A stretch of 64,000 bases of DNA from NCBI GenBank assembly GCA_015956445.1, contig WIUZ02000009.1, positions 1,054,001 to 1,118,000 of the forward strand, written 5' to 3'. Each line of letters opens with the position of its first letter. Positions within the stretch are counted from its first letter, which is position 1. Source of the stretch: Thelephora terrestris (taxonomy: Eukaryota; Basidiomycota; Agaricomycetes; Thelephorales; Thelephoraceae). The translations under genes and the position numbers were made by a program. This document shows, one piece after another, positions 46,771-58,717 of this stretch. The notes beneath the pieces are model-generated. The model worked only from the letters and a program-made list of their open reading frames with translations. It did no database searches and was not told the DNA's origin.

Positions 46771-46972
46771 GAGCCAATGTGCTTTCAGCCTTCCCCAACT
46801 CCCAGCTCCTGAGGTCCGTTCTCCTACCCTGAGTGACCCCTTTGTCACCACTCCCAACCGCACATGGACTTCAGAGGTCAACGTGCTTTACTTCAACCGC
46901 AGAACCACCAACAAAAGAGCCTTGAATGCTGTATTTCCCACGTTCAACATGGCTTCCGCCAATCCTGAGTTG

Positions 46973-49330
46973 TCAAGGCTCCTCGAAAGCTGAGAGGAAC
47001 TGATGTGGTCTATTCCAAAAAGGTCCCATTCCTCCACAACAGCATGAGAGCACTGGTGGGAAAGATTTTTTCATCCCGAAGAGTAGTGCCAGAGTAACTT
47101 TACAAGTGTCGTACATGTATTCGATACCGTCAACTACCGACACCCAGTCCAAGCGCAAGCTCTGCATTTTGTCGGGCTCGATGATGGGTCCAGCCGTGCC
47201 GAACCACCTGTCGCCAGTGAGTGGAACGAAGGACGCAGCTGCCTCGCGAAGCTGGGAAGGGCTGCTGTCCTGATAAGTGTAGCAGACACCCCAGACGAAG
47301 GAAGGTTTGATCGGGTCGAATTTCCTGAGGGCCTCAGTCGTGACGGGGCCAGAGGCGTAAAGCAGAGCGCACGAGGCGTCCTTGATCGGCGCGTCGGGTT
47401 AGGGGGCCAAGTCGAAGTGGTGGTACATAAAGATCATGATATCTTTGGGATCCTCGACACATGGTAAGAACATGTGCGCAGTGCGCTGCAAGGCGAGAAG
47501 CCTCCTTTTTTTTTCCTTCTCGGTGTAGGGATGAGAGAGGGGAGCTCGCACGATGACATGGAATAGGTTGTGGCTCTTCATGGCGGTTCTCGGAGAGAGG
47601 TGCGATGAGTTTCATGTATTCCAGGGCCCAGTCGGTCTCTTCAATGGTAGCTTTGCAATTCCCTGAAGACCTGACGTGCCTCTCGTCGATCCTGTTGGCC
47701 CGCACGTTCTGTCCGTTACTAAAAGTGTCCATTGAGTTTTATGCGACAAAAAACTATTACGTCACATTACCTCTCGTCGATGACCAACAAGCTGTCGATG
47801 TGCGCTTGATTCCGGAAACCAGACGAATGATGAATAGGCAGTTCGCTCCGATCAGCAAACGAGAGGAGGCTTGAGTCGAAGACATTAGAGAACTCCATCG
47901 GGTAAAGGTCGACCGTTTCTGAAGGCACCCCAGGCGCGGCAAAGGATGTGGCCCATCCATGTATGGCAAGTAACAGAAATCGAGACGATTGCCAGTGCGC
48001 CTATTCGAAATCACCAAGGACGCGGTCGACGATACCGAGAGTGGACTCGTATAAATCCGATGATCTGATGTCGGCTTGAGATAGATTTGTTGGATTCGTG
48101 ATCTATGCATTGGCGCTAGAATCCTGGATGGAGAGGTGGAGGGGCGATTGGCGCCGGTTTGTTCGTGACTCAGGCTTGGGATCACCACGGGGTGTCCGGA
48201 TGAGCGGCCGAAGCATTCGAGGACGGAGTCGTGAACTCTCCCCAGCAGGGTGGCTCTGATGCCGGCGTGGCAAGCGACCTCGGGGATGAACCTCATGGTA
48301 GCACACCGATCGCACCCATCTATACGTTGAACATCCAGGCGATATTGTTCGAGTCTGACACATAACCACGAAAACCGGTTTCCATGTCGAACGGAGGAGC
48401 TCGCCTTGCTGGTCGGCACCAGCCGTTGCAGATTCGAGGTGGCCACTATCCGTATTCGCATCGGACGTGTTGAACGCCCGAACCACTTCCCGGTTCTCCT
48501 GTGGTACTTCTTGGGTTCTTCGTCGAAGCGAATCATGGAGCGGATGATGATGGGGAGTGGGATCGGGAAGTTGTGGAATGGAGTAACAGCAGATCGAATG
48601 AACGGGTAGAGGAGGAGAACAAATACGGAGAGATCTACGATGGCCAAAGTAAGGGTGTTGTCGATAACGCAGTTAAAGAGACGATAACCGAGGAAGAGGG
48701 GAGGAGCTTGGTCATCAGAGGAAGGCTTTCAACAACAAGGCCGAAGTGCCATGGCCATGCCGTTCATCTTGCGCCGTTGGTGTCGACTAACAGATCCACG
48801 CATTTTGACCTTGCAGTACGGGGTGAACGTTTGAACCACTGCGTTTCCACCACGGCAATGAACGCGAAGGGAAGGGAAGCAACAAATCTCGCATAAGGAC
48901 TGTTCTAACGCGGGAGATGGTGCTAGGATCGGGACAGTCCACTGGGGCAAAACGGCATTGAGGTCGGCTGGCAGGTGCTCGAGAAATACGTCGGCCAGAG
49001 TCGTGAGGGCGGTGTAACTGGGTTGGGTGAAATCCGGTTGGAGCCGGGTAACACGAACATAAGAAGGGAAAATAACTCACGAAGGGCAAGGTGGTGATGA
49101 TATCTTGACCGTAGAAGGCGCAATCACGTTCGTCGGCTTCGCGTTGGAACTTGTCGCCGGAACTCAACGGGAGCGCCACAGATCTATCCAAGGCGGTGTG
49201 TGAAGTGGGTTGGCGTGCGTTGAGATGGAAGTGTCGTCCGTCGATCAACTTGATGACGCGGACCATCTGCATCAGCTGCCAATTCATCACTTCTACTGCT
49301 CCCCTCGGTATTGCTGATGTAGGCCGGCAC
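46973..49330 (-). pseudogene. DUF6535-type relic d
   Basis: This is the most complete broken copy. From the right: KFQREADERDCAFYGQDI (family start, about 49140), membrane-region pieces at about 48860-49000 and 48640-48500 (with FVLLLYPFIRSAVTP), then middle-region pieces (IRATLLGRVHDSVLECFG at about 48240). The C-terminal part is at 47730-47000 (ALEYMKLIAPLSE near 47630, matching ALETMELIAPLSE of the intact gene). Many frame breaks and internal deletions are present. Confidence 0.8.
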
Positions 49331-49479
49331 AAGATTCATGATGTTCAAATCAACCAGCCAACGGCGGTGCGGCGTGTGGATGCCACGGAACGCGCTGCAT
49401 ATTTTAGTCCTAGCTTGCGGGCATTCCATCCGTGTCTCAATTCCGGGCGAACCTGCTATGTACCTCCTCCAACCAATAT

Positions 49480-50625
49480 ATGACGGGTCTTTCGCCCACC
49501 CTTTTCCACCCGTCCCCTTATGCTTTGTTCTTCTCGGTTCCGCAATTACGGCGACTCGCGAAGAAGGTACCGACAGGATTGACCACGTGGATCCATTATC
49601 AGACGATGGTAAGCTCGGAGAACCCCACAACCTTCAAACCCACGAGTCCGTGTCGAGTTCTACAACACGTTCAAGCGTGAAGCCGACGGGTATGACAGCG
49701 CTTTCGCATCAGGAGGTATGATGACGAGGCAATCATTGCGTTAATCTTCGTAAGTCCTCTGCTGCGTCCTCGCTTGTTCTGCTACCAAGATTAACCTTGG
49801 CGATAGGCTGGTTTTTCCTTTGTGGTCACGTCTATTTTCATCATCAACATTCAGGGCAAGCTCCAACCCGATTACACACCAATGAACTACGCCCTCCTTC
49901 CAATCATCGCTCATGCCACACTCGGGGAAGTTCCCATTGCTCCTGACACCGCATTCCCACAATTGACTGGCCCAGATCCCACCATCGTCCACGTTCAAGC
50001 CATTGAGTGCTTCGCTTCTCGCCGCGTTCATCGCTGTGTCGGCCAAGCAATGGATCAATCTTTACTCCCGGGCTGAGATGTCCGTGTCTACCATTGATCG
50101 TATCCGACACCGACAGCGCACGATGAAGGGTATGGTGACCTGGCACTTCGACTCCCTCATGGAAAGTCTTCCTCTCCTGCTCCAAGTTGCTCTACTCCTC
50201 CTCGGTCATGCCCTCTCCGACTACCTCTTCACCATCAACAGCGTCGTCGCTGGGGTCGTCGTCGGTGTACTCTTCTACCTGCTCATTCGTTCCGCTGCCA
50301 CTCTATCCTACAACTGCCCGTTCCAGGTCCCTGTCTCGTTCATGATCCGCTCCATGATCTGCTTCGACGACGAACACTGAAAGTTCCTCAGGAGAACCAG
50401 TAATTGGTTCGAGTGCACGTTCACGTTCTCCAACAAAAAGCAAGGGTCGAGGCAAAAGAGTGCGGGACTCAACTCTTTCGGGAGTTTGGACACGTCCGAT
50501 GCGAACACGATTGGTGTTCCCACAGAGTTGTTAATGGTTGATGCTGACCACCAAGTTCTGTTCTACAAGGAAAGAGATTGGCGTGGTTACGTGTTGGACG
50601 CGAACTGCCGAGTTTGCTCCAACTG
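49480..50625 (+). pseudogene. DUF6535-type relic e
   Basis: This matches relic b and the membrane half of the intact gene: FVVTSIFIINIQGKLQP, PDPTIVHVQAIE and SASLLAAFIAVSAKQW. Lesions differ from relic b: a frame break near 50005 and a TGA at about 50380, while the Trp codon lost in relic b is kept. It shares the abrupt end after VLDANC with relic b. Confidence 0.85.
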
Positions 50626-51560
50626 AGGCCCGAAGCTGGCATTCATTTCAGATCTCGGGGTAGGGAATGAGGACAAACATCGGTTTGCCCATGGTATCGA
50701 TTCCTATGTTTCTCTGCTAAGAGACTTTGGTGTCATTAACGACTTCCAACCAGAAAATTACGGCTGCACGCGCAATGAGCAGATTCGCAAACCTTATTCA
50801 GAATTGAGAGAACGCGACCAGTTAAAGAAGGAAGGTGGACAAGAAGGACGTAGATTAGAGAAGGTTACCACGGGATTGGAAACAAACATGCCACGATCGC
50901 GCACGGAGAGAAGGGTGAGCACGTGGTGACAGAACGAGGTGCCAGGATCGAGCGGAGGCCAGAGAGTGCTCGGCACACTTTCTGGAAAGGGGTTTTTTTG
51001 CCGATAAATGGCCGCAAGAAATATCTCTCCCCATATGCGAGCGCAAGGTGACCTCGGAAAAATAGCGGTTGCCTGAAATGGATGTGGGGTCCCCCTGCCC
51101 AATTGGCTTCAACGTCGTTGTCGCCTTTTCATTCTTCTACGACGCCTCTCCTTGAACTGTCATATATTCATTCAAAGCGATGCAGTCATCAGATCCTCAT
51201 TCTTGTGCTCATTTCTCTGTTCTTCATTGTTGTACAAGGATGGGTGCACTTCACTAACGAAATACAGTCTGGTTGTGGCGACTACTTCCAACCCGAAAAT
51301 CGCGGCGGCGCAGGCAACGGGCAGATTCAACGATCAGGGCAGCATCCGATATACATGGCCTGAGGTTTTTCATCTGATAGGGAGACCGCAACCAAAACCG
51401 TGGATATATAGAGGGCTACAGACACCGTACGGCACAGACGAGGTGAAGTGAGACGAGAAAAAAATCTCACAAACGCAGACACAAGGTATATGGTTAACAG
51501 GAACGCACGAAGCGACCGAAAGCAGGGTCTGGAAAGAACGGTCATAGGACAGAGGCGCAG
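50626..51560. other. non-coding sequence between relics e and f
   Basis: This is the unit 2 counterpart of 38188-39090. The two are similar throughout, with small indels. No gene is supported on either strand. Confidence 0.4.
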
Positions 51561-52400
51561 GGGAGTCAATGAGCAGATAGAGGAAGATCAGGTGCAGTGA
51601 AACCAAGGGTGGCCCCAGCGACGACGTTGTCGATGGTGGTCAGTAGTTGAAGGCGGCGCAACCGATGAGGAGTGCAGTTTGGGGCATCGAAAGAACTTCC
51701 GTGGCGAGTTCGAAGTGCCAGGTGGTCCTTTCGTTCATCCTGCGCGGTCCTGAGCCGTCTGTCGATTACAGTCAACAATGTTCTCGTGGTAACGGGTGTA
51801 GAGGTAAGCCACCGCTTGCCCAGCTTGGCGATGAACGCGGCAGGAAGAGAAACGGCCAAACTAGCATGAAGGATAGCTTCAACGTGAACGATGGTGGGAT
51901 CGACGCTAGTTGACTGGGGTAAGACAGGATTGAGGCCAGGCTGGGGGTTTCCGAGAGAGATGTGGCCGATAATCGCAAGCGCGGTGTCGCTGGGTTGGGT
52001 GAAACGCAACTGGAGCTGGATGAGAGCGGATGTGACGGCGGAAAACAAACCGGGCCGTTCCCTAGGAGATTCAAATCAACATCGCGACCACAAAGAGGGG
52101 TGGAAAACACACAAGGATAAGGTGTCCAAGTATCCACCGTGTTTCTTTGCGAAGTCAAGGTCACGGTCGCGTCGGAATTAGAATTCGATTGGAGCGTTGC
52201 TGGTCGGTACAAGGAGGCGTAGAAAGATGGGTGGAAATGTCTCGAGCATTGAGTTTGAGAGAGAGACGGGACAAAGCAAAGTTTCCATGGATTGTGTCGG
52301 GTTGGTGGTTTCCCGGGATGTGGAACGAAGAGCTGAGGGAAGACTCGATCGGCTGCTACGAAGCTGTGCGGTGAGGCGCAACGTCTTCCTCGTTCACACA
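51560..52400 (-). pseudogene. DUF6535-type relic f
   Basis: This is the counterpart of relic c but slightly better kept. It reads SLGNPQPGLNPVLPQSTSVD, PTIVHVEAILHASLAVSLPA, AFIAKLGKRWL and TTIDNVVAGATLGFTAPDL, matching the membrane half of the intact gene in order. Frame breaks and the missing C-terminal half show that it is not functional as a full protein. Confidence 0.78.
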
Positions 52401-53460
52401 CCTGCGTCTTGAAAACAGCGCAGTCTCAAACCCCCGAATATATGGCGGTAGCTTCGTATGGGCGATTTCCCCCCAAACCCCAACGATCTGCCGAAAACAA
52501 TCTGCGATGATTCTTCCACCAGTTCCGGGTTTTCGTTAGGGATCGAGGACCACGTCGGCCTCCCTTCTTCTGCGCCCCACTCAACGCCCCATTCTTCCAT
52601 CGTCATGCATTCAACACTAGTCACACCGCGTCGCGTCACGATGACAGCGTCTGCCGTCCCAATGCGATAGTAGGACCACCCGGAATTTGGTGCATCTGAG
52701 GCGTCATCTACTCGGACCATGAGCCTTCCGCATGTGCGTCTCCAGAACTCGCAACTTCCCATGCGATAAATCCAATGACCACTGGCAACTCTCACACCCT
52801 CGTCTTCTACCCGGCCCATTCGTCATCAACGCACTCCTCCTTCGTGTTCTCTTCCCATCAACTACGCCAATCTGATCAAATGCTAAACTTATCGTTCGGG
52901 CGTGATGGTCATAGCTGCACGAACACCGATATTGCGCCAGCTCGCGCTCCCTCCGACCACTTACGAGGTTTCGCCCGCACCGTTGACCGTGGATGTTTTC
53001 TAAGCCCCGCCGTGCGGTAAAATTCCGGTTGTATCCCCGACCAACGTTCACGAACACGAAGTCATTGGATCGACCTACGTCTTTGAAATCGATCACAACT
53101 TTACCTGTAGAATTAGGCACGCCGGAGCCCGCGTCCAGGGTTCATCGATAGTTTCTATCGCGTGAAAGAATGGAATCACACGTTGCGGAATGGAGGGGAT
53201 GCGGAATTGCAGCAACGCTGTGTTCAGCTGTGACGGATTCAGGTTTCAGTGTACCTAAGTCATATCTCACGGGCTGGATCCGCCCCGACCGTGTAGAAAA
53301 TCGAGTCGCAAACTTGACAATCTGTACCTTGCATTGTTCGCTCCGCTAAAGACCAGCAAATCTGGCTGAATCCTGTGGCGCTTAGCCAATCGTGTCAACA
53401 TAATCCACCAAGGCACGTGGTCGGGCGCTGCGACACTTCATCTCGAACGTCTACACAACA

Positions 53461-56400
53461 ATGCCGTGGTTCAAAAAATCCAAGAAATTTTTTCAACCTT
53501 CTCAAACCTTTGCTTTTTTCATCCCTACCCACATCGCCGCAGGACCCCTCGGCATCGGTGCGGAGCTAAACCCGGACGTTGGGCCCGAAGGTGCGTTCCG
53601 TTCATAGGTCGATTCGGTCTATCTGATCATCCCAACAGGGTCAAACGGCGGGAGAGGATTCACGATTGTAAATCGAGGGATCGTGAGTCGGCAACCCGAA
53701 CCATCGAGTGTATCGACCGCGACTCCCGGATTTGAGGATACTATTATGGGTGAGTCCATTCTGCTGCGACTGATAAGGCCGATGCCTGCGATCCTGATAA
53801 CGATACACGACCCAGAACATCGAAGAGAAGTCCCCTTGGACGCACCGAACGAGCGATCCGGTCTGATCGCCCGCGATCTCTCCCTCGTCGGTCAGAGGGA
53901 GCCAGGGGTTCGAAACGAGGGGGAGAACCAAGATCAAGGATCATTCGCTGAGCAACCGCCGCAGGTACCTGCTGAAAATGCGTCTCAAAGTGTTCAACCT
54001 GGCGAAAACACGCAGGAGACCGTTCCGGGTGGATCTAAGGGTGAGCGCCGATTCTCTCGTCGTCTTCAAATTTGTACTAAAATCTGCCAGTCGTGGGAAG
54101 AGACTGGAAGGACACGGCCATCGGGGTAGTTGGGATCGCAGCCGACGTTGCCCTGGGCGTTGCCGAAGCTTTTAGCCCCCTCAAAGCCACCCTAGCGACC
54201 ATCTCCGCCGTCTATGCTCAATACCAGGCTTGTCCACCGCCCTCCTTCGGAAACTCATTCTGACACATCTATATTCAGGGAACTGCCGCCGTCAAGGACA
54301 AAGTTGAATCCCTCCGTTCACGTGTCGCTGTGCTGGAGAAGGTTTTCGAGAAGCCCGCCGATGACGAGGCCGAAACAACACGCCGCAAGGAACTAAAAAT
54401 GTGTGTAGTTATAACCAATCTCCATCCAAACCGAACACTTATATCTTCTCAGAAAATTCAAAACCATTGAGGAAACATTGCAGCCGTTTACCCAGAAGAC
54501 TTTAATCCCACGCATTGTTGATCACGTCAAGGATGGTGAACATGTTTCCGGGCTCCTCGAGGATTTGCGGGAGGCTATCAATGACTACCAGGTTTGTTCA
54601 CGACCTCAGCAATAATCTCAATGTTGACAATGACTGCAGATGGTGCAACAAATGGCAATTTACGACCAAGGGTGCAAACTAATTGTATGTGTTCACCTCT
54701 TGGTCCCTCTTCTGAAAATTAACCTCTCTTGACAGGATGCAGGTCAGAACACATTCCACTTTTGGCAACTGGTCCTGACATGAGACACTTGTAGCTGAGA
54801 GGGCAACCCTCAACACTTTCCGCCAGGCACAGGGGGCAGAGTACCGACATGTGGGGCGCAAAGGATGTTTGAAGGGAACCCGCAGGACGGTGCTCGACAA
54901 GATTGAGCTGTGGGCAAGGGACTTTGCAAAGCTGCCTGTCTACTGGTTGAACGGCTTGGCCGGGACGGGAAAGAGCACCATCGCACAGACAATCGCAGAG
55001 AGGATGTTTGCAGAGGGACAGCTTGGCGCCTCCTTCTTCTGCTCACGAGACTTTGAGGCTCGGAGCAACCTCCACTTCATCTTCCCTACCATCGCCATCC
55101 AGCTTGCCCGCAAGTACCCCGAATTTCGATCGGTTTTTGTCCCACTGGTACAGTCTGATCCAGGGATTGCCTATGAATCACTGTACAACCAGATGGACAA
55201 ACTGATTGTTGGGCCACTCAAGAAATCTTCCATTCCAACCATCATTGTCATTGATGCCCTGGATGAATGTAAGGATGAGGAGCCCGCTTCGGCAATCCTC
55301 TCTGTCCTTGCACGATTTGTAGCCCAGGTGCCAATGGTCAAATTCTTCCTCACTGGCCGCCCAGAACCACGAATTCGAGAGGGCTTTCGCCTCCCCCTGT
55401 TGGTGGATGCAACAAACACCTTTGTTCTCCATGAAGTCCAGACAAATGAAATCAATAGCGACATACAGCAATTCTTTGAAAGCAGCTTCTTGGAACTTGC
55501 CTTCCGTCATACTGGGCTGGCCAACTGGCCTACCAAAGAGCAATTGGACCTCCTTTGCAAGAGAGCAGCAGGGTTGTTTGTGTATGCTGTGGCAACATTC
55601 AAGTTCATCAACACCAGGAACTACCACCCCAGAGAACGGCTGGATCTCCTTCTGCAGTTGCCAGACAACACCCTTCATGAGGGAAAGACCAAGTTCAATT
55701 CAAGCACGTCCCTGGATTCACTGTATAGATCAATTCTCCAGGAGGCATTTAGTCATGATGGTGCAGAAGATGACCCCAGAATCCATTCCATCCTTTGTGC
55801 TGTTATCCTCGCTGCCAATCCTCTTTCCCCATCTGCCATTTCCACACTCCTTGGAATTCATTCTGATTATGTGACTCCCCCCTTGTTGTCAATCCACTCC
55901 CTCCTCATCCTTCATGAGGACATCAATAAACCTGTTCAACCCTTCCATAAATCCTTTCCTGACTTCATCACTGATCCCACCCGGTGTAACAATCAGAGGT
56001 TTTACATCTCTCCCTCTCATCACCTGGAACTATTGGTCTGCTGCTTAAACCTTATGAACAAGACCCTGGAGAAGAATATGTGCCAACTCCCAGGGGCTGT
56101 CAACAACTCTGAGGTACATGACTCGCAGGAGAGGGCAGACAAGAACATCAGCCAAGCTTTACAATATGCATGCAGGTCATGGTACAAGCACCTTGTCAAT
56201 GAGCCTACAGCCAACAGACATGAGATCACTTCTGCTCTCTGTTGCTTCCTAGAGAATAAGTTCTTGTTCTGGTTGGAAGCACTTAGTGTCCTTGGTGCTC
56301 TGAGGAATGCAGTTGATGCCTTGAAAGTTATTGCAGAGTGGTCAGAGGTAAGCTCAATTCTTGTGTTTAGTTCATCACAAACATTTGCTGACTTGAACTA

Positions 56401-58297
56401 GGAGACATCACTTCTTGACCTCACCAATGACTGCTTTAGATTCATTGTGGGGTTTTTTGAAGTTATAAGCACATCTGCCCTGGATGTCTATCACACTGCC
56501 CTAGTTCTATCCCCCAAGGAATCCATGGTGCAAAAACAATATGGATCAAAGTTTGAACCACTGGCAACAGTCATCCATGGAGTTCCTGCTGTGTGGGATC
56601 CTAGCATTGCAAGTGCAAAGTTTCCAAAGGAGATTACAGCCACTGGATGGTCACCTTGCAGCAAGTTCTTTGCAGTTGCTTTGTTTAACTCTCCTAAAAT
56701 AGTGATTCTGGATGCAGTGACTCTCAAACAACTCTACACTGTGTATCCACAGAGCAGGGGATATAGCTGGGATAAGGTTGTCTTCTCCTCAGATGGCCAT
56801 TTGTTAGCAGGTTACTCTCGGGCAGATAACTGCATTGTCACTTGGGGCCTTCAGACAGGTGGTGTGATTGGTGACATCAGCACAGTAGGAGCTGGTCGTT
56901 GCAAGTCAATGTCATTTTCTGAGTGTGGAACAATGCTTGGGGGTGTATTTGATCAGGAAACCATCATGACCTACAACATTCTCTCCAGTACACACATAGC
57001 CTCCCATCCAGTTCAAGAACTTGCTGTTGATACCATTTGGACCTGTGGTGAATATCTTCAGTTTGCCACTGTTGACCCAGGGTCTATTATCATATGGCAA
57101 GTCAGCTTCACCTCAGGTCATACACCAACAAAGGTTGGCTCTTTGTCCACTCCAGAAAATTTCTCCTCCAAAAGTCTTGTTCTGCTCCCTGCCCTCTCTC
57201 AGCTTGCCTTTGTTGTTGAGGGCAGAGTGGTAGTATGGGATGCTCAACACCACAAGGCTCTCCTAAATTCTGTAGATGCTGAGAAGCCTGAGACTATGTC
57301 CTTTTCCTCTGATGGACAGTTTTTCATCTGTGGAACCAAGGGCACAGAATCCTACCTCTGGAAGAAATCTCCTGATGGCTATCTTACTCATCAAAAGCTT
57401 GTGTGCAGTGGTACCCAGAACCAGCCATTTGTTTCCCCAAATGGGGAGTCAGTTATCTCATTCCCATCTGATGGAACAATGATTCAGCTGTGGCACATAG
57501 CAAATGCTCCCACCTCCTTCTCCAGTGTTTCTGCACAAGCTTCCCACCATCATGAAGATTTCCTTGTAGACTTTTATGCTGATGAATCACTCATTGCAGT
57601 TGCAGAGAAGAACAGCCATACAGTCACCATCTTATCCATCAAGTCTGGTGCTCCTTTGTTGGTCATTGGTGCAGATACAAGGATTTGTGGAGTGAAGATG
57701 GCAGAGGATAAAATCATTGTCATTGGTGATGGAAAGATGGTCACTTGGAACATATCTGGAAGGGATAGTGATCTCCATGCCAATAGGGTTCAGACATTTG
57801 CCTTCCAACATACAGGAGATGTTGGGAACCTATGGGCATCTGTGGCATCTAACCTCAACTATCTTGCCATTGGAAATGTGAAGGGATTAGAAGAAGATCT
57901 ATGTGTTTATAACATGCATAATGGGGAAAAGCTTGCAGTTGCCAAGTCAGGAGGGTGGATGCCAGGATTTACTCCAGATAGCTGTGGGGTCTGGATTTCA
58001 AAAATTTATGGTCAAGTGGACCAGTGGACAATTGTTGAAGAAGGTGGATCTACTGGCATCAAGCTACAGCAAGTTGAAAAGGCTACAACTCCACACCATG
58101 GTTTCCCCTGGCACTCTTCTTGTGGCTATCAGCTCACAGATGATGGAAGAATACTCTCCTCCAGTGGGAAGCAGCTCTTATGGCTACCCCATCATTGGCG
58201 GCCAGATTACAAGTTACAAGTGAGGTGGAGTAGAAATATTCTGGTGGTATGGAATGAGAACCTACCAGATCCCATCATCTTGGAGCTAGAAGTGTAG
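53461..58297 (+). CDS. NACHT-WD40 STAND (NLR-like) protein, NLR3
   Basis: This is the tandem paralogue of NLR2, with the same ten exons: 53461-53590, 53639-53749, 53816-54040, 54091-54227, 54279-54400, 54453-54591, 54640-54684, 54736-54742, 54795-56347 and 56402-58297. The product is 1454 aa with no stop or frameshift. The leader (MPWFKKSKKFF), helical domain and NACHT (GLAGTGKST, IIVIDALDE, FFLTGRPE) are nearly identical to NLR2. The WD40 part differs much more, in clusters of three to five residues at repeated positions. The C-terminus HSSCGYQLTDDGRILSSSGK...LELEV closes the propeller. The 3' flank is followed by sequence matching the NLR2 3' flank until the insertion at 58718. Confidence 0.94.
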
Positions 58298-58717
58298 CTT
58301 TGAGTGTTTCTGTCCCTCCTATGCCTTTATCTCCATTTTCCCTCTATTGTGTACAATGCTTTGAACTGACTGTTCCTTTCCTCCACTCCCTCATTTCTCC
58401 AGTCTTGTTGCTCTTTGTGCTAAAGATAAGAAACTTGATATGCTTGTGAATATAAAATATGTTTTTCTCTCATGCCAGACATGTAGGCCCTGCTTATTTA
58501 CTTTGGATTATATATGCTTTCTTCACACATGTGCCAGAATTATGGTCAGTAGAATGCAAATAAGTGGTTAAACTGTACTCTTTCTTCGAACCTGGGAGCT
58601 GATGTTATCCTCACTGAATTGTGGCAATGACTTCCAAACAACAAGTTATAGTGGCACATGCAATGAACAGAGCTATATCTTTGGGTAATATCCCACATAT
58701 GAGAGGTATGAGAAGTA

